This document shows positions 12,501 through 25,833 of a DNA stretch of 64,000 nt, piece after piece. The stretch spans positions 23,965,390 to 24,029,389 of the forward strand of contig CM055102.1 in NCBI GenBank assembly GCA_029204225.1, read 5' to 3'. A program made the translations under genes and the position numbers. Each line of letters starts with the position of its first letter. The stretch's first letter is position 1. The notes below the pieces were generated by a model. The model had not been told where the DNA came from and made no database searches. It was given only the letters and a program-made list of their open reading frames with translations. Origin of the DNA: Diphasiastrum complanatum (taxonomy: Eukaryota; Streptophyta; Lycopodiopsida; Lycopodiales; Lycopodiaceae).

Positions 12501-15500
12501 GGTGTAGAAAGCTTGTTCTTGCTTTGCTTCAAGCACTTTTGCTGCTAGATTTTGCATAGTTTTGCATATTACTTCGCTTTTTCTGGTTATTCTTCTGCCA
12601 TGACATCCTCATGCGATACCATTCGTGATTCTTAGAGGATTGATGCACTTTCTGCCAAAGTTGATGGCATGGAGCAAACACATACTATCTAGAATGTGCA
12701 ATTTATTATGATGATGGGACGAAGTCCCATGAAATAGTTGCGAGAACCTCATATGGTCAAGCTCGAGGGGGCCAAATGCCGTGGGATAATCGCAAATTCA
12801 AGAAGTTCAAAGGGCAATGGCAATGGCAAGCTGAAGGTGGCCAAAAGGGTAGAGGGTTTGGTGGTTTGAAAGGCAAAGGGTTGTATGGGTGGCCTAATGC
12901 CCAAGTGGGTCAATGCTCTATGTTGTCACCACAAGACCAAGAGTGGGCAAAAAGAGAGAATTTATGCTTTGGATGCTTCGGACAACCGAATAAGAAGCAC
13001 CTATGATTTTCAAGTAGAGCAGCAGCAGCAACAACCAATGGAAATAGAGGAGATCTAGCAAGAAGCTAATCTCGATGTTCTTTGTTTGATGAATGTTCTT
13101 GTGGTGTGGAAGGTGAACACAACTCCAGTGACATTGTCAAAAGTGGCGCAACATGGATATCAATTTCCTGACATATTTCATAGTTATACATGGACAACTT
13201 TGTGGTAAAGATATTTTAGTTCTATTTGACGTTGGGTCTTTGCATAATGTCATTAGTTTAACTCTTGTTAAGAAGTTAAGAGTGAGCACACAACCGTCCA
13301 AGTACCAGTACACAATCTAGATGGCTAATGAAAAGGGTACAAAGATTTTGGGATATGAGGGTTGTGAGTATGCCCTTAACTATTTAGAGTTATTATGAGG
13401 AGTTGGATTTTGAGATAACTTGTTTGGCGCGCTTTGATGTTGTTCTAGGGATGTGTTGGCATGTGATGCGGAAGCCTCACATAGCCTGGAATACTCATTT
13501 GTACGAGTTTCAGAATGGTGGTAAGCTTCATTCCATCTGTGGTGAGCGGGATGTGCCTCCAGGACCACTGGTCTCAACTATGCAGTTGCGTAAGGTAAGC
13601 TGTGAAAGTATGTATGCTTGTTTTTTGCTAGATATGACTACTAGTACTAGTGAGAGTAGCATGTGGCAGGCTCAAGACAATTCTTTAGCTAACGTAGACC
13701 GTGAAATTAGGATTGAGTTTGTAGATGTGTTTACTGATGATTTGCCATCTGCATTACTGCCTTGTAGAAATTTTGAATATAAGATTGAGGTTATTCTTGG
13801 ATCTTGTCTTGTTAATGGACCACAAGAGGAGGTGAGGAAAATGCTAGAGAATTTTCTTGCACATGTGCAGATTAGATTTTGCTTCTCACCTTTTGCCTTG
13901 GCAATCATTCTAGTAAAAAAGAAGGATGGGTCTTGGTGCATGTGTGTCGATTATTGAGGCCTAAACAAGATAACTCTTAAGCATCGATGCCCTATGCCAT
14001 GTGTTGATGACTTGCTTGATGCTCTTCATAGTGCTATTGTGTTGAGTAAGATAGACTTGAAGAGTGGGTATCATCATGTTAGAGTTCGCGAAGAGGATGT
14101 TCATAAATCTGCCTTTCGAACTTGGTTTGGTGACTATGAGTATTTTGTGATGCCTTTGGCCTACCTAACGTCCTAGCTACATTGTTGACGAATGATGTGC
14201 TCGGACCCTATATCGGTAAGTTTGTCACAAATTTTATTGATGATATTTTGACTTATAGTGGAGATGAGGTCAAGCACGTGTCTCACTTTAGGACTGTGTT
14301 CTACCCTGAGGGAAAACGAATTGAAGAAAAGAGCATTAGGTCATATTGTGACTACGGATGGAGTAAGACCGGATCTTGAAAAAGTTGTTGTGATCATTGC
14401 ATCAACTGTGCTAGCTGATTTGACCACATTGGAATCTTTTCTAGGATTGGCGGTATTTTAGAGAACATGTTAAGGATTGCTCTCGTATCGCTATCTTAAC
14501 TCAAAAGAACAAGTTTGGTGGGTGGACTGAACTGCAACAAGCAAGTTTTGATCAGTTGAAGCAAGTTATTGCTGAGTGTGTCACTCTAAAAATAGTTGAC
14601 CCTCTAAAACCCGATATCCTTGCTACGGATGCGAGTGACATTGTTGTGGGGGTTGTGTTGATGCATGATGGAAGGCTTGTAGCCTTCGAAAGCAAGAAGC
14701 TCACCTCGACACAATGGAATTATCCAACTCATGAGAAAGAGTTGTTTGCCATTATCCATGAGTTAACATTATGGAGGCATTATTTCCACGAATCCAAGTT
14801 TTATGTGTACATTGATTATGATACCTTGAGGTATTTCTGCAAACAACCTGATCCCAGAGGCTGACAAGTGAGATGGTCTGAACTCATGCAAGAATTTCAG
14901 ATGGAAATTCGTTATAAGAAGCGCAAGAAATCGAGTGGCTGATGCATTGTCTCGGAGAGTGTCCAATGTCATTTGTGGTCATTGAAAATGACCTATTGGT
15001 TGAGATAAAGGGGGCACAACTAGCAGACCCTTAGTGTAAGAAAGTGGAGCTTGGGGTGAGGCATGGACATGCTGAGCCTCAGGAGGAGAGCTCTATTCCC
15101 TTTGCTCACACTTATCTTAAGTATACTATCGAGGATGGTTTTGTTAAGAGGAATGGCAAGTTTCTAATTCTAGCTTTTGAGGAGTTGTGTAAGAAAATTT
15201 TGCATTCCTATCATGATAGGCCTAATGCAAGCAATCCTGGTGTGGATAGGACCTGTGAGTTAATCCAACGCAATTTGGTGGCCTAAGTTTAACAAAGATG
15301 TCCATAGTGATGTGACACGTCATGTTAAGTTTCAAGTTAACAAAGCCGAAAGGATTTAAGTTCTAGGATTGTTACACCCTTTGGTCAAAGAAAGTTCAAG
15401 AAAGGAGACATGGTGTTTCTCCTAACTCTAAAGGACTCACCTTCTCTTAAGATAAGGAAGTGCTATAAGTTATCTCTACACTATTGTGGACTCCGGAAAA

Positions 15501-18500
15501 TAGTTAAAAAGCTTAGTGATGCTGCTTATAAACTAGCGTTGCCTCAGGATTGTAAAGTTCATCCTGTTTTTCATGTTTCATGCTTAAAGAGGGTTTTACA
15601 TGAGGGTGATAATTTGTTGACTGATGGACTTGTATTGTTTTAGGAGCATGGGAGGTGATGCACATAGTTGACAGAGTATTGGACCGGAGAGAGAGACGAC
15701 TCAAAAACTGTTTGATCCGTGAGTTCTTGGTTGTGTGGCATGACTCACTGATGCTACCTGGGAGACCATGATGTACAATACCCTTATTTTAGCATCGCGA
15801 ACTATGTTCCTTGAGGAGGAAAGGAATGTCATGTACTTATATTCTACCTCAGTGTGAAGATGTTGGACTTGTAAATATTAAAATAGCTCATTGTAAATAT
15901 AAGAATGGCTCACACCAGTCTGTAGTGTTTTGCTGTGTTGCAGCAAATCGCGATCCGCTGCAAAAACGTTCCGGATCGTGCGATCCGGAACGTCAGCGAT
16001 CCGCGACCCGGATTGCAATTTTTTTTTTTTTTTTTTTTTGGTGGAAAAAGGAGTAATGGCCAATTTTTTTTTTTTTTTTTTTGAGTTTAATACTAACTAA
16101 ATCAGTTTTGAATGGTGTTCTGATGCCAATGGTTTGGAGATCTACTGATTCCGTTTTCTGTTAGAAAATGATAGAAAGAGTTAGAAGGAGCCTTCCTTAG
16201 ATTGGCGGGAATTGTATACTTCTTTTGGAATAGCTGAAACAGGGGGTTTGGGGGGCAACGCCCCCCAACGGCGGGGTCTGGGGGCTGCCGGTAGACCCCG
16301 GCCCCGACGGTAAGGCCTCATTCATGATTTGGCCTTCTAACTCCCTAAGTGAAAACACACTTTTTGGTGTCTCGCACCCGAAACAGTCGGCAAACTACAC
16401 AGTCCAAATTTCTGAAACCATATGAAAATGCAGCCAGTTTTCTTAAACCATCTTTCGATGTCCAGATTTCTAATCAATGTAGCCCGCAGCCATCTGAAAC
16501 CAAGCAACAGATCTGCATAACAATTGCTTTTTTGATATCCTTTCACCTGATACCCATATTGGCAACTATACAAAAAAAAATAAAAATTGCGTTCCGGGAA
16601 ACCGTAATGGAAAATCCTGGATCGCGTTCCGGAACGCGGACTGCAACCTTGGTGTTTTGTAAGGGAATGTAAATAGAAGGTTCTGAATAAGTTGTTGACG
16701 TGCTTGTAATTGGTATGGGGTGCTGGGTCTTAATTTAGAGGCTGTTGGATTGATCGCCTAAAAAGTAGTTCACCGGTCAATGGAACACATGTCATATGCA
16801 CACTGGGACACTTGGTCCAATGTTTGAGTGACACATGTTGGGGACAGTCCTATTCACTTGTCTTTGTGACTGCTAAGTGGCGAGTGATCGGCTATACATG
16901 GGGTTTGCTGTGTGTTGATGTTAGGATGGGTTAGGTTCAAGAGGGTGCTTGAGGTAGGAGGGTGTGGGAGCTTAAGTGGGAGGACCTCTTGAGTATGCCG
17001 GATCATTTTACTATGTAGCTTTGGTTGGGAGTCTTAGCATCGGTGCTCTTCTGTGTTTATGCTAGGATCTTAACAATACAATCAAAGAGAATCAATAAAA
17101 TGGATATAAGGTGCCTTCTTTGGTGTCTGTAAGTTTTAATCGAGATAGCTTTGTAAGACTTTCATATGTCCACAACACAGGTTTTTGGATATTTCATAGT
17201 TTAAAAGATATCTAGTAGATTTTTGTGCAAAACTTAAACGAAGATTGGTAGAAAATCTAAGGTTAAATTGTTTGGATTTAATAGTACCTATTTCATGTCT
17301 TGGTATGACAAGGCCTTACTATTTTCATGTCGTACTTTTACGGTGTCCTCCTTGGACAAGGCTTTTCTTACATTCTTTGTGTCTTCAAGAGTCTTTAAAC
17401 CTTCTCTAGATACCTTGCACTAAAGGTAAAATTACTTCCATAATGTAGGTAAAATTATACCTAGCCACTTCTGATAAGGGCAATGCCTTAGGGTGTGCCA
17501 TGAACCATTTTGGATACCGCAATGAGAATTTCATGTTTGTTCAATGATCACATTGTATGAGCATATATAGAAATTAGCTTGGAAATTTCTACATCCAAAA
17601 TTGAGAATTTTTTTGTTGGGTGTGCATGGTGTAGTTGAGACGACATGAAATATATGTTGCCTTGTTTTAAAGAGTTTCATCTACTTCAAGAGTCTCAAAA
17701 TCGTACAAATGGGCTTGATTTCATAAAGTGATTGATTAGTACATTACTATACTAAGAGTTGAGATGCATATAGCTCCTAATTGATTTAGAAGCTTTGAAT
17801 CAAAACATTCAATAGACCTACTTATTACTTTGAAAGGTCTATGTGTATTTGGTATAAATTACGAGCAAAATCAAAATTTGTTGGATTTTTATCCCCAAGA
17901 CCTATAGTTTTGCAAGAACTAGCTTTAACTGGTACTCTCTGTATTGATATCCTACCTTTCTACATTTGTTAGATTCATCATGTGAAAGTGATGGGTGTAC
18001 TCTAGTACAATTGAACTTTTGATGTTTTAAAGTGACGAACTTTTGATTAAGGCTCATGTCGTGTTCATTTTGAGCTATAACAAGCTACAATGAGTAAAAT
18101 TTGTTATGAATTTTGATTGTAGATGAATATCATGTTCACTTGGTGGATGCGTTAGTATGTGGAGGAGTTACTGAAGTCTCTAGTGGAACTTTGACTGTAC
18201 GTATATTGACATTTGCAGTTTGCTATAAGTCTGTCGTTTTCTTCTTTGTTTATTGTTTGTAAAAGCATTTAGTTTCCTTGGGAGCAATGTGAATTACTAT
18301 TGAGAAGGCCTAGGTGGTTTTCCTTAACACTCTAGTTTATTCACTATCATGATGAGCTTTGAGTTGACCATTAGTCATCTTTATGAAAGTCCTTTTTACA
18401 TTTAGAAGAATGAGCTTGCTTCTTAGTCTGATAGACCAATCTACTAGAGTGCATTAATACAATCAGGAGAACATCTAGGACATATTAATACTCGTGCACT

Positions 18501-18941
18501 AGAACAGTAGAACACCACACGACTATATGGTAAGAATTCTCTAGAAAGGTATTAAAGACAAATGATGTAATATTAGTCTCTAGAGTAAAGTTACCATGAA
18601 GTGTCTTTAAATTGTACCTTTAAAGTACTTAATTCAATGTGTTCCAGCCATCTTCAACCTCTCTTTTAATGCTCTATTGCTACAATCATTCTTGCATGAA
18701 ACATGATGGGAAGAAACTCATCTGCCATGAGTCTATTTCTAGCTCTCCTATCTCATGACAGAAATCCATCGGTAGACTTGCAAGTCAAGAAATCCATAAC
18801 CTGAAAGCTTTGCTTACAACAATGTGCTCATGTTTATAGGCATAAGTCCTACGTGGACAATGCTCCTTTTTTGATGTACTTTTTACTTGTCTTATGTGCC
18901 CTTGGGCACTTGATAGACATTAATATAATTCTAATTCTAAT

Positions 18942-18979
<38 letters not shown>

Positions 18980-21900
18980 CTAATTCTACCACAAGTTCTA
19001 CAGATACTTTGCATGGAATGTCCTACACATAGACTAACACAACCATCACAAGCAAGTGTACCCCCTTCATGTAGATTGTTTTTAATATCAAAGATTAGAT
19101 GCACCTTGAACATTTTTCACAGCTGCAGCCTAGAAGCCACATCACGAACTCATTTTGTTTGAAAATTGTCATGCTTTCAATTCCACATTACCTTCAACCT
19201 TCCACTTATTTTAAACTTAGAGAAAAGCTCCACATTGGAAAGTAGTTAGAAAGTATAGCAATTAGGACCATAGTTCATCACCAGCCTGCTACCTTCTCAG
19301 GGCTCGTCACCTTATCCTATCGTGACCCTGACTCATTATCACTATTATCACTTAAACAAGCGGCCACTTCACTGGGGCTCATCATGGCACAAACTCAAGC
19401 CTTCCTCATCATTGTTGATGCCTCGCTAAGTCTTCTTCACTACTTGATGAGCTGCCTCGAGGATACTCTTGAATTCTCATCCTCGTTACTCTACCACGTT
19501 TGAACAAAGGCCTCCCTCATTACAACTCATTATTGCTTTAATTGGAACCTTCCTCATCAGTGACAATGGCCACTTAAAAAAGGCTAAATACCAATCAGCC
19601 ATATCAAAGCATCTGAAGGTGGACCAAGAACACGATCATTAACCTATATTCAAAGGATACAGAGCAATTATGACTAAGGGGCAAAGATCTTCTAAAAATG
19701 GATGTGGCCAGTAACTAGGTGAAAAGCTACTATAAAGAGGAGGAAGAATCCAAAAGAAGGCAACAGGCTGTTGGATATCATGGTATTGCCATCACAAAAA
19801 TAGTGTTGTATTAACTATTGCTTTGCACAAGAAGCCATTATTGCATGTTGAAAATAAACAGTAAGCATCCTTAAGACGACTGAAAGGAGCAGCAAATCCT
19901 TCCTTGGTACAATCATTACAACATTATCATCCCTATGCGATACATTATGACCATGATAGTTTAAGTGCAAAAATTACATTAGATAGTTGTGATGAACAAC
20001 TACAAGTTTGTTAACGAGTCCCATTACCCCAGTCAACATGCAAGTTCATTTACAAGGTCATAGAAGGTTGCTAATGACTAATCTAGCAAGCTTGTTATTT
20101 GCTAGAAATAAATTGCAAGTCTACAAGCTCCTATGAGTTCTCTTACGAGCTCCTACAAGTTCTCTTATGAACTCTTACAAGCTCCTATCATGGGCTAGTC
20201 ATTCATTGCGAGTAACAGATTGCTACAAATTTCCTTATGAACTCCTACAACTTCTTGCAAACTCTTATGAGCTCCTACAAGTTCCTACAAGCTTTCATAA
20301 GCTCCTACAAGTTCCCTTATGAACTCTTATAAGCACTTAGGATTTGCCTTAAGAACTCTTATGAGTTCCTATGAGTTGTACTACGAGCTTTCCTATGAGT
20401 TGCCTTAAGAACCATACAAGTCCGAGGAACCGTAACTTAAGTCCACAAGTCTTCCTATTATCTATAAGTTGTCTTACGAACTCCTATGACTTCTAGGAGT
20501 TGCAATTTTATTTCCACTTCAAACCCCATTTGATCCAATTGCCACTGTATGTTACCAATAATTTCATATCAGGTATCCACGACAATGTCCCAGACCTGGT
20601 ATTTTACACAGGAACCTGTTGCAGATAAAGGACTTGCAAAAATACGAAGAACAAATGAAGCTCCTCACCTGCACAGTCTTCAGCGAGGGGGGGGGGGTGG
20701 GGTGGGTGAGGTAGCGTGGAGGGAGATGGGCGAGGTAGCGAGGGTGGGAGGAGTGAGGTAGCAGCGAGGGAGGGGGTGGGTGAGGTAGCGAGGGGGATGG
20801 GTGATGTAGCAGCAAGGGGGATGGGGGATGTAACGAGGGGGGTGGGTGAGGGGATGGGTGAGGTAGCGAGGGGGATGGGTGATGTAGTGGGTGGTGTAGC
20901 AGCGAGGGAGGTAGTGGGTGAGGTAGCGAGGGGGGTGAGTGAGGTAGCGAGGGGAGGGGGTGAGGTAGAAGGGCGAGGGGGTAGGACTGTCCTACGGGCA
21001 GCACGAGGAGGGGCCATCGTTGGCCAGAGAGAGAGAGGGCTGGCAACGATGGAGAGAGATGGTTGGCAGCGATGGATGAAGGGCTGGCAGCGATGGATAG
21101 GTGGAGGTGGACAGGGTGGAGGTGGAGGATCAGCAAGGGGAGCCACCATCGCGATCAGCAAGGGAGCCACCATCGCGCGCGTGCTAGAGTTAGAATTAGA
21201 ATTATATTATTAATGTCTGTCAACATAAGACAAGTAGAAAGTACATCAAAAAGAAGGAGCATTGTCCGCGTAGGACTTATTCCTAAAAGCTAAACCAGCA
21301 CTAGAAAACAGAGAGAAAAACAAAGCTTAACCTCCAGCGCTGTCGAGGGTACAATATCAGTAGCTTAACCACCAGCTACACAGTGGGAAAGAGAAAACTG
21401 AAATAAGTTAACTAACTAGCTAAGTGGATATGAAAAACTGCGTGATATGGTGAGAAGCAGGTGTTGGCCCCTGGTGAAGAGCCCTGGGCCTGGAGGAGCG
21501 AAGAGGATGCTGGTGCTTCGGTCGTCGTACTGGAATGTCTATCTAACTGTCAGAAGTCTCATCTCTATCCCTCTTATGGAAAAAGTGCGCAATGGGGGAC
21601 TGGCTATGGTCCACATCAGAAAGATCCAATAAAAAGGAAGATCTCAGAGTAAACATCTCTCGTAATAATAAACCAACACATCTCGCATCTGAGAAGGCAA
21701 GGAAAGAACCAAGTGTAAGTGGAGTATCTCTGTATAAGCAATGGTATCTGCCTCTGATCTCATAGTAGGCTGGACATCGGAAAATGAAATGGAACTCATC
21801 CTCAATCTCCTGTAAAGAGCAGCACTGACAAATCCATAGCGGTCAAGGTGTGTCTGTGTATCTGCCTGTGTCAATAGCAAGCTGGTGAGAAGAGACCCTA

Positions 21901-24900
21901 AGCTAACCAAGATGGTAATGCAGGCCGAAAGATAACTTCTGAGACAAATAACCCAGCCGAATGGGAAGCCCGGAGTGTGATAAAAATGAAGCTTGACCCG
22001 TGCTGGATCTGGGTGAGACCAGACTGTGCTGATGTAAGCTCTGTAAATCTGTTGGCGGATATATGCGTGTGTCCCATTCGGGAGATCAGATATAGATAAA
22101 TCCCACCTACTCAAAAGGTTAGAAACACACTGAAACCATGAGGACTTAGCCTGCTGACTAGCTAGAGTGTGAGAGGATGTGAAAGCTGCAGCAACATATC
22201 TGGATGAATCAAGCTCCGAGACTCTATGAATGAATGTGATAATCCGAAATATAGCCTCGACAATCAGTGGTGGTGAGGCAAACTCTGCCAGTATGATATC
22301 ATATCATGGGGAACTGACTGCTTCGCACGGATCATCCGGCTAAGCATAAGGATCTGCAAACGTGAAATATCACTCCAAGTATCTCTAGACAAGCCAGGAC
22401 ACCATGTCTTTGCTGAATATAGAGCCACCGGATAGATAGTGGCAGAAAAAAGGCGACAACGCGTATCAGGATCATGTACATAGTAAATAGGGGAAAACCT
22501 CTCCATCTGGACAAGAGCAGAGTGCCCCTTCCGAGCATAGACTTTGTAGCTGGTCTAAAAATGAGCAATGGACCAATAAAAGGACACCTAAGTATGTATA
22601 AGAGGCTACTATCTCCAGTGGCAACCCATCATAGTAGAACACTGTGTCTCTCATATGCTGTCGATTGGTTACAAATGTTCACCATCAAACCCCATGTCTG
22701 GTAGAAATTATATAAAGCATCAAGATGCTGCTGAAGCCCAGATGCTGATCTCGATAGAAGTATCACGTCATCCGCATACTAATCATATCTGCTAACGGAC
22801 AGCCATCTCCACCCTCTTCCCTAATAATCCGCTCAAGATCATTAATATATAGAGCAAAGAGAGTAGGGGACAAAGGACATCCTTGCTTAACTCCCACTGT
22901 ACTATGAATGTAAGAGGACCATCCATCACCATCTCGAAAACGAGCTAGCACTCTCTCATACAATGTGACGATAGCAGCAATGATCTCCTGAGAAAAGCCA
23001 AGCGATGCTAGGCGCTGGAGTAAAAGGTGTCTCGGAACAGAATCAAAGGCTTTGCGGAAATCCACAAAGCAACAATAAACCCTCTGCTTTCTGAACTTAG
23101 CCTCCTTAATAATGCATCTCAGGATGAATATCTGGTCAGCTGTGGAGTAGCCAGTGCAAAAACCTGCCTGTCCCATAGCATGTAACCCCTCTGTCTCTGC
23201 CCGTGAGCTGACAATAGATTGCAAAACGGATCCATATAGCTTGGCGATAGTATGACTGATCATAATAGTGCGGTAGTTGTCTACAATCAAAGGATCCTCG
23301 ACTTTGAGGATAGGGTGTAAGAGGTTGGTGCACCACAATATGGGGAGACCGAAGATGACAGATTGGTTAAATATATGGGAAATGTATGGGGCAATAATGT
23401 GAGAAACTGGTTTTAGGAAGTCTATACTGAGGAGGTCAACATCAGTGGCTTTTTGGGTTTGACCATTTCGGATGCGTTTTCAACCATGGACGGGGTGAAG
23501 AGGGTGAATTCTGAAGGGGAAAGAGAAATGGAAAGAGAGTCAACTATATAAAGCTTAGTAGCATAATTTATAGCAATAGGAGCGGGTTTATAAGGGTTTT
23601 TAGAGAACATCTGCCAAAAGAAATGGGAGGATGGGGAGGCAATAGCATCAACAAGTTTTTGTCCCAAGGACTGGAGATAAGCTGTCTTTTTTTTCAGTCA
23701 CTTTGTGATATTCTTTTTGTTTCAAGGCTAGGGTGTGAGGAGAGTGGTATCTAGCGTACACAACTTGTTTATGCAGTGAGAAGCACTCTGTATCATACCA
23801 TTTGTTGTGGGTGCTTTTATGCGAAGAGAAGGTTTTCGAAGGATAGGTAGTATTGGCAGATTGCAAAAGAGATTGAGATCAAAAGATAGCTTGTTGGTCT
23901 ACTGAGGAGGTGAAGGGAAAGTCTTGGAGAAAAGTAATTAGGGACTCGGTGTAAAGGGGAAAACCAGATGGAGAGAAAACCGGGCGATGGTGATGAGTGG
24001 GACGGTGTGTTGTGACTGTGGTACTATGATGTCCAAGGGATAGAAGTAGGAGGGAGTGATCAGAAATGTTAGGAGCTATAATGTGGAAGGTATGAAGAAA
24101 TGGATGAAAGCCGGTGACCCAATGAAGTAGTCAACAACACTGTCCTCCTCCATGTGGGTGACAGGTAAAATAAGATGATGAAGGCCAACAAGGAAGGTCA
24201 TTCAAAATGGTTAAGGAATGGGCCTCTGCTAAACCAATCAGCTGCTCTCCAAAGTGGGTAGCTGGAGTATCTGCATCCTGTGAGGTCCTGTCAAAGCCCA
24301 TATCTAATGTGTGAACCTGTAGAAAATCACTCTCTGCATGAAACTCAGCCTGCCTGATTCTCGTACGAGCATTAAAATCCCCTGCTAAAAGAATAAGGCC
24401 TCGCTGTGCAAAGCTGACTATATCATGCGAGAGAGCCTGGAAAGGGTCACCACCAAAATCTGCAAGAGATGATGTCTGTGGTGCAAAGTAACAAACTGCA
24501 AGAAAGAGGTCCTGAGAAAGACCAAAGAACTGAAACCAAATAGAGGTCTTTCCTCTCACAAAGGGTCGATGCGCTAAGTGCCAGGTGCAATCCTGTATGG
24601 ATGGGAGCGGTCTATATAATGATTCACGAGTCTCTGCTAACAAAAGGATATCACATTTTAGCATGAAAGAATGGAAATCACCTGCTGAAGAAGATGATAG
24701 TATGCCATTACAATTCCAAAAACCAATATGTAAAGGCTGAGGGGATCTCGGGCTGCAGTCCTTTGCCCAGGAGCCCCGAATTCCTATTGAGAAATTTTAT
24801 CAAAATTTTTTGGTTTGCCTTTAATGAAAACCACCCGCTGATTTCTTGCATTTGCATCCTGGATAATTTGTTTCCTGGCTTGCCATTGTGTGTGTGTAAG

Positions 24901-25777
24901 GTCATCATCCATAAAAATAAAAGTCCTTTTTAATTTGGCTCTAAGGCGTAAAGCTGCGTTCGACTGTTCATAGAGCGAAACTTGATAAACAAGACATTAG
25001 TGTCAAACTTACTTCTCCAGGCTGTATCAAATCCATCCGTGGTGTGTGTGAGCTTAGTTAAAAGCAGGTCTTTTGCCTCTTCAATGGGCTTATCCCCGTC
25101 GGGAATCCCTCTAACCCGGATATTAAAGGCTTTTTTAGCCCTTCTTTCTTGCTCGGAAAAGACATCTTCTTCAGTAGGTTTGGAGGCGGTATAATCAATT
25201 GTGGGCAGTTGATTAACCGCAAATGTTTCGACAGCAGGGTGGCATCCGTCTTGGATTCAGATGCAGATGCGATGGACAGATCAGAAGTGGATGCGATGGA
25301 TAGACTTAAAGCACGTACGATGGCAGGAGCAGGTACCAAAAACCTCAGATGTGAGGGACGGGGGGGTGTTTTCCGGGCTTTCCAAAGCAGCGCGTGGTGG
25401 AGAGTGGGGGGAGTTACCTCCCCTCGTTTGTTGCGTGGAGCCATAGGACAGTGTTGAAGGTTGTAGCAAGAACCCTGTAGGTCCGGTCAGCAGGTGGTCA
25501 ACAGGTGTCAGCACCAGATAGGACTAGCAGCAGTGCATCGGGGGCTCAGATCCGCGCCCCAGGTCCGCTCAGATCCGCGCTCCAGAACTGAGCCTCAGAA
25601 CCTTGCTCCAGGTCTGTTCAGATCCACATGTCCAGAACATGTCCAGATCCGCGGGTCCATTCCAGGTCCTAGATCCGTTCCAGGAGAGATCTGTCCACTC
25701 CAGGAGGTCCGCTCCAGGTCAGAGGTCCGCTCCAGGTGTGAGAGAGAGAGGTCCACTCCAGGTCAGAGGTCCGCTCC

Positions 25778-25833
<56 letters not shown>

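Larger units (their letters stand above)
11787..17164 (+). mobile_element. Decayed Ty3/gypsy chromovirus-type element A1 in intron 4
   Basis: A direct repeat (about 11789-11984 and 16967-17164) marks LTR remnants. The PBS-like TGCTATCAAAGC lies at 11987-11998. Internal sequence runs gag, protease, RT, RNase H, integrase zinc-binding part, then chromodomain, in the order typical of Ty3/gypsy. The polypurine tract GAGGAGGAAAGGA at 15813-15825 implies the 3' LTR starts near 15827, so only the last 200 bp of the 5' LTR survive. The 3' LTR carries the hAT-like insert at 15933-16651. Frameshifts, stops and loss of the integrase core make it non-functional. Parts of its 3' LTR near 16760-16870 resemble the LTR of A2. 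Confidence 0.85.
21188..25780 (-). mobile_element. Near full-length decayed APE-type LINE (LINE1)
   Basis: Minus strand. It has a 5' repetitive region (about 25447-25780, with recurring CAGGTCCGCTCAGATCC-like units), ORF1 (25446 to about 24735), ORF2 with an endonuclease and RT (about 24745-21640), a 3' untranslated region of about 440 bp, and a tail at about 21188-21215 (ATTCTAATTCTAA on the minus strand). Both ORFs carry frameshifts and stops. It lies in intron 5 antisense to the host gene. Its 3' end sits directly against the C-rich array at 20680-21180. Confidence 0.85.

Noticed and set aside
11784-17169. ATATGT on both sides of element A1 as a target duplication
   Set aside because: The polypurine tract places the 3' LTR start at about 15827, so the 5' LTR is truncated and its true outer end is gone. 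The 6-bp match is probably chance.
20564-21213. Frames of 160-190 codons rich in Pro, Ser and Leu or Gly and Arg
   Set aside because: Several overlapping frames on both strands follow the G-rich array. Codon content reflects the repeat, not a gene.
21188-21230. 14-nt hairpin in the LINE1 3' end
   Set aside because: ATGTCTGTCAACAT gives only a weak four-pair stem. Alignment with 18842-18945 shows the hairpin segment is simply deleted in this copy.
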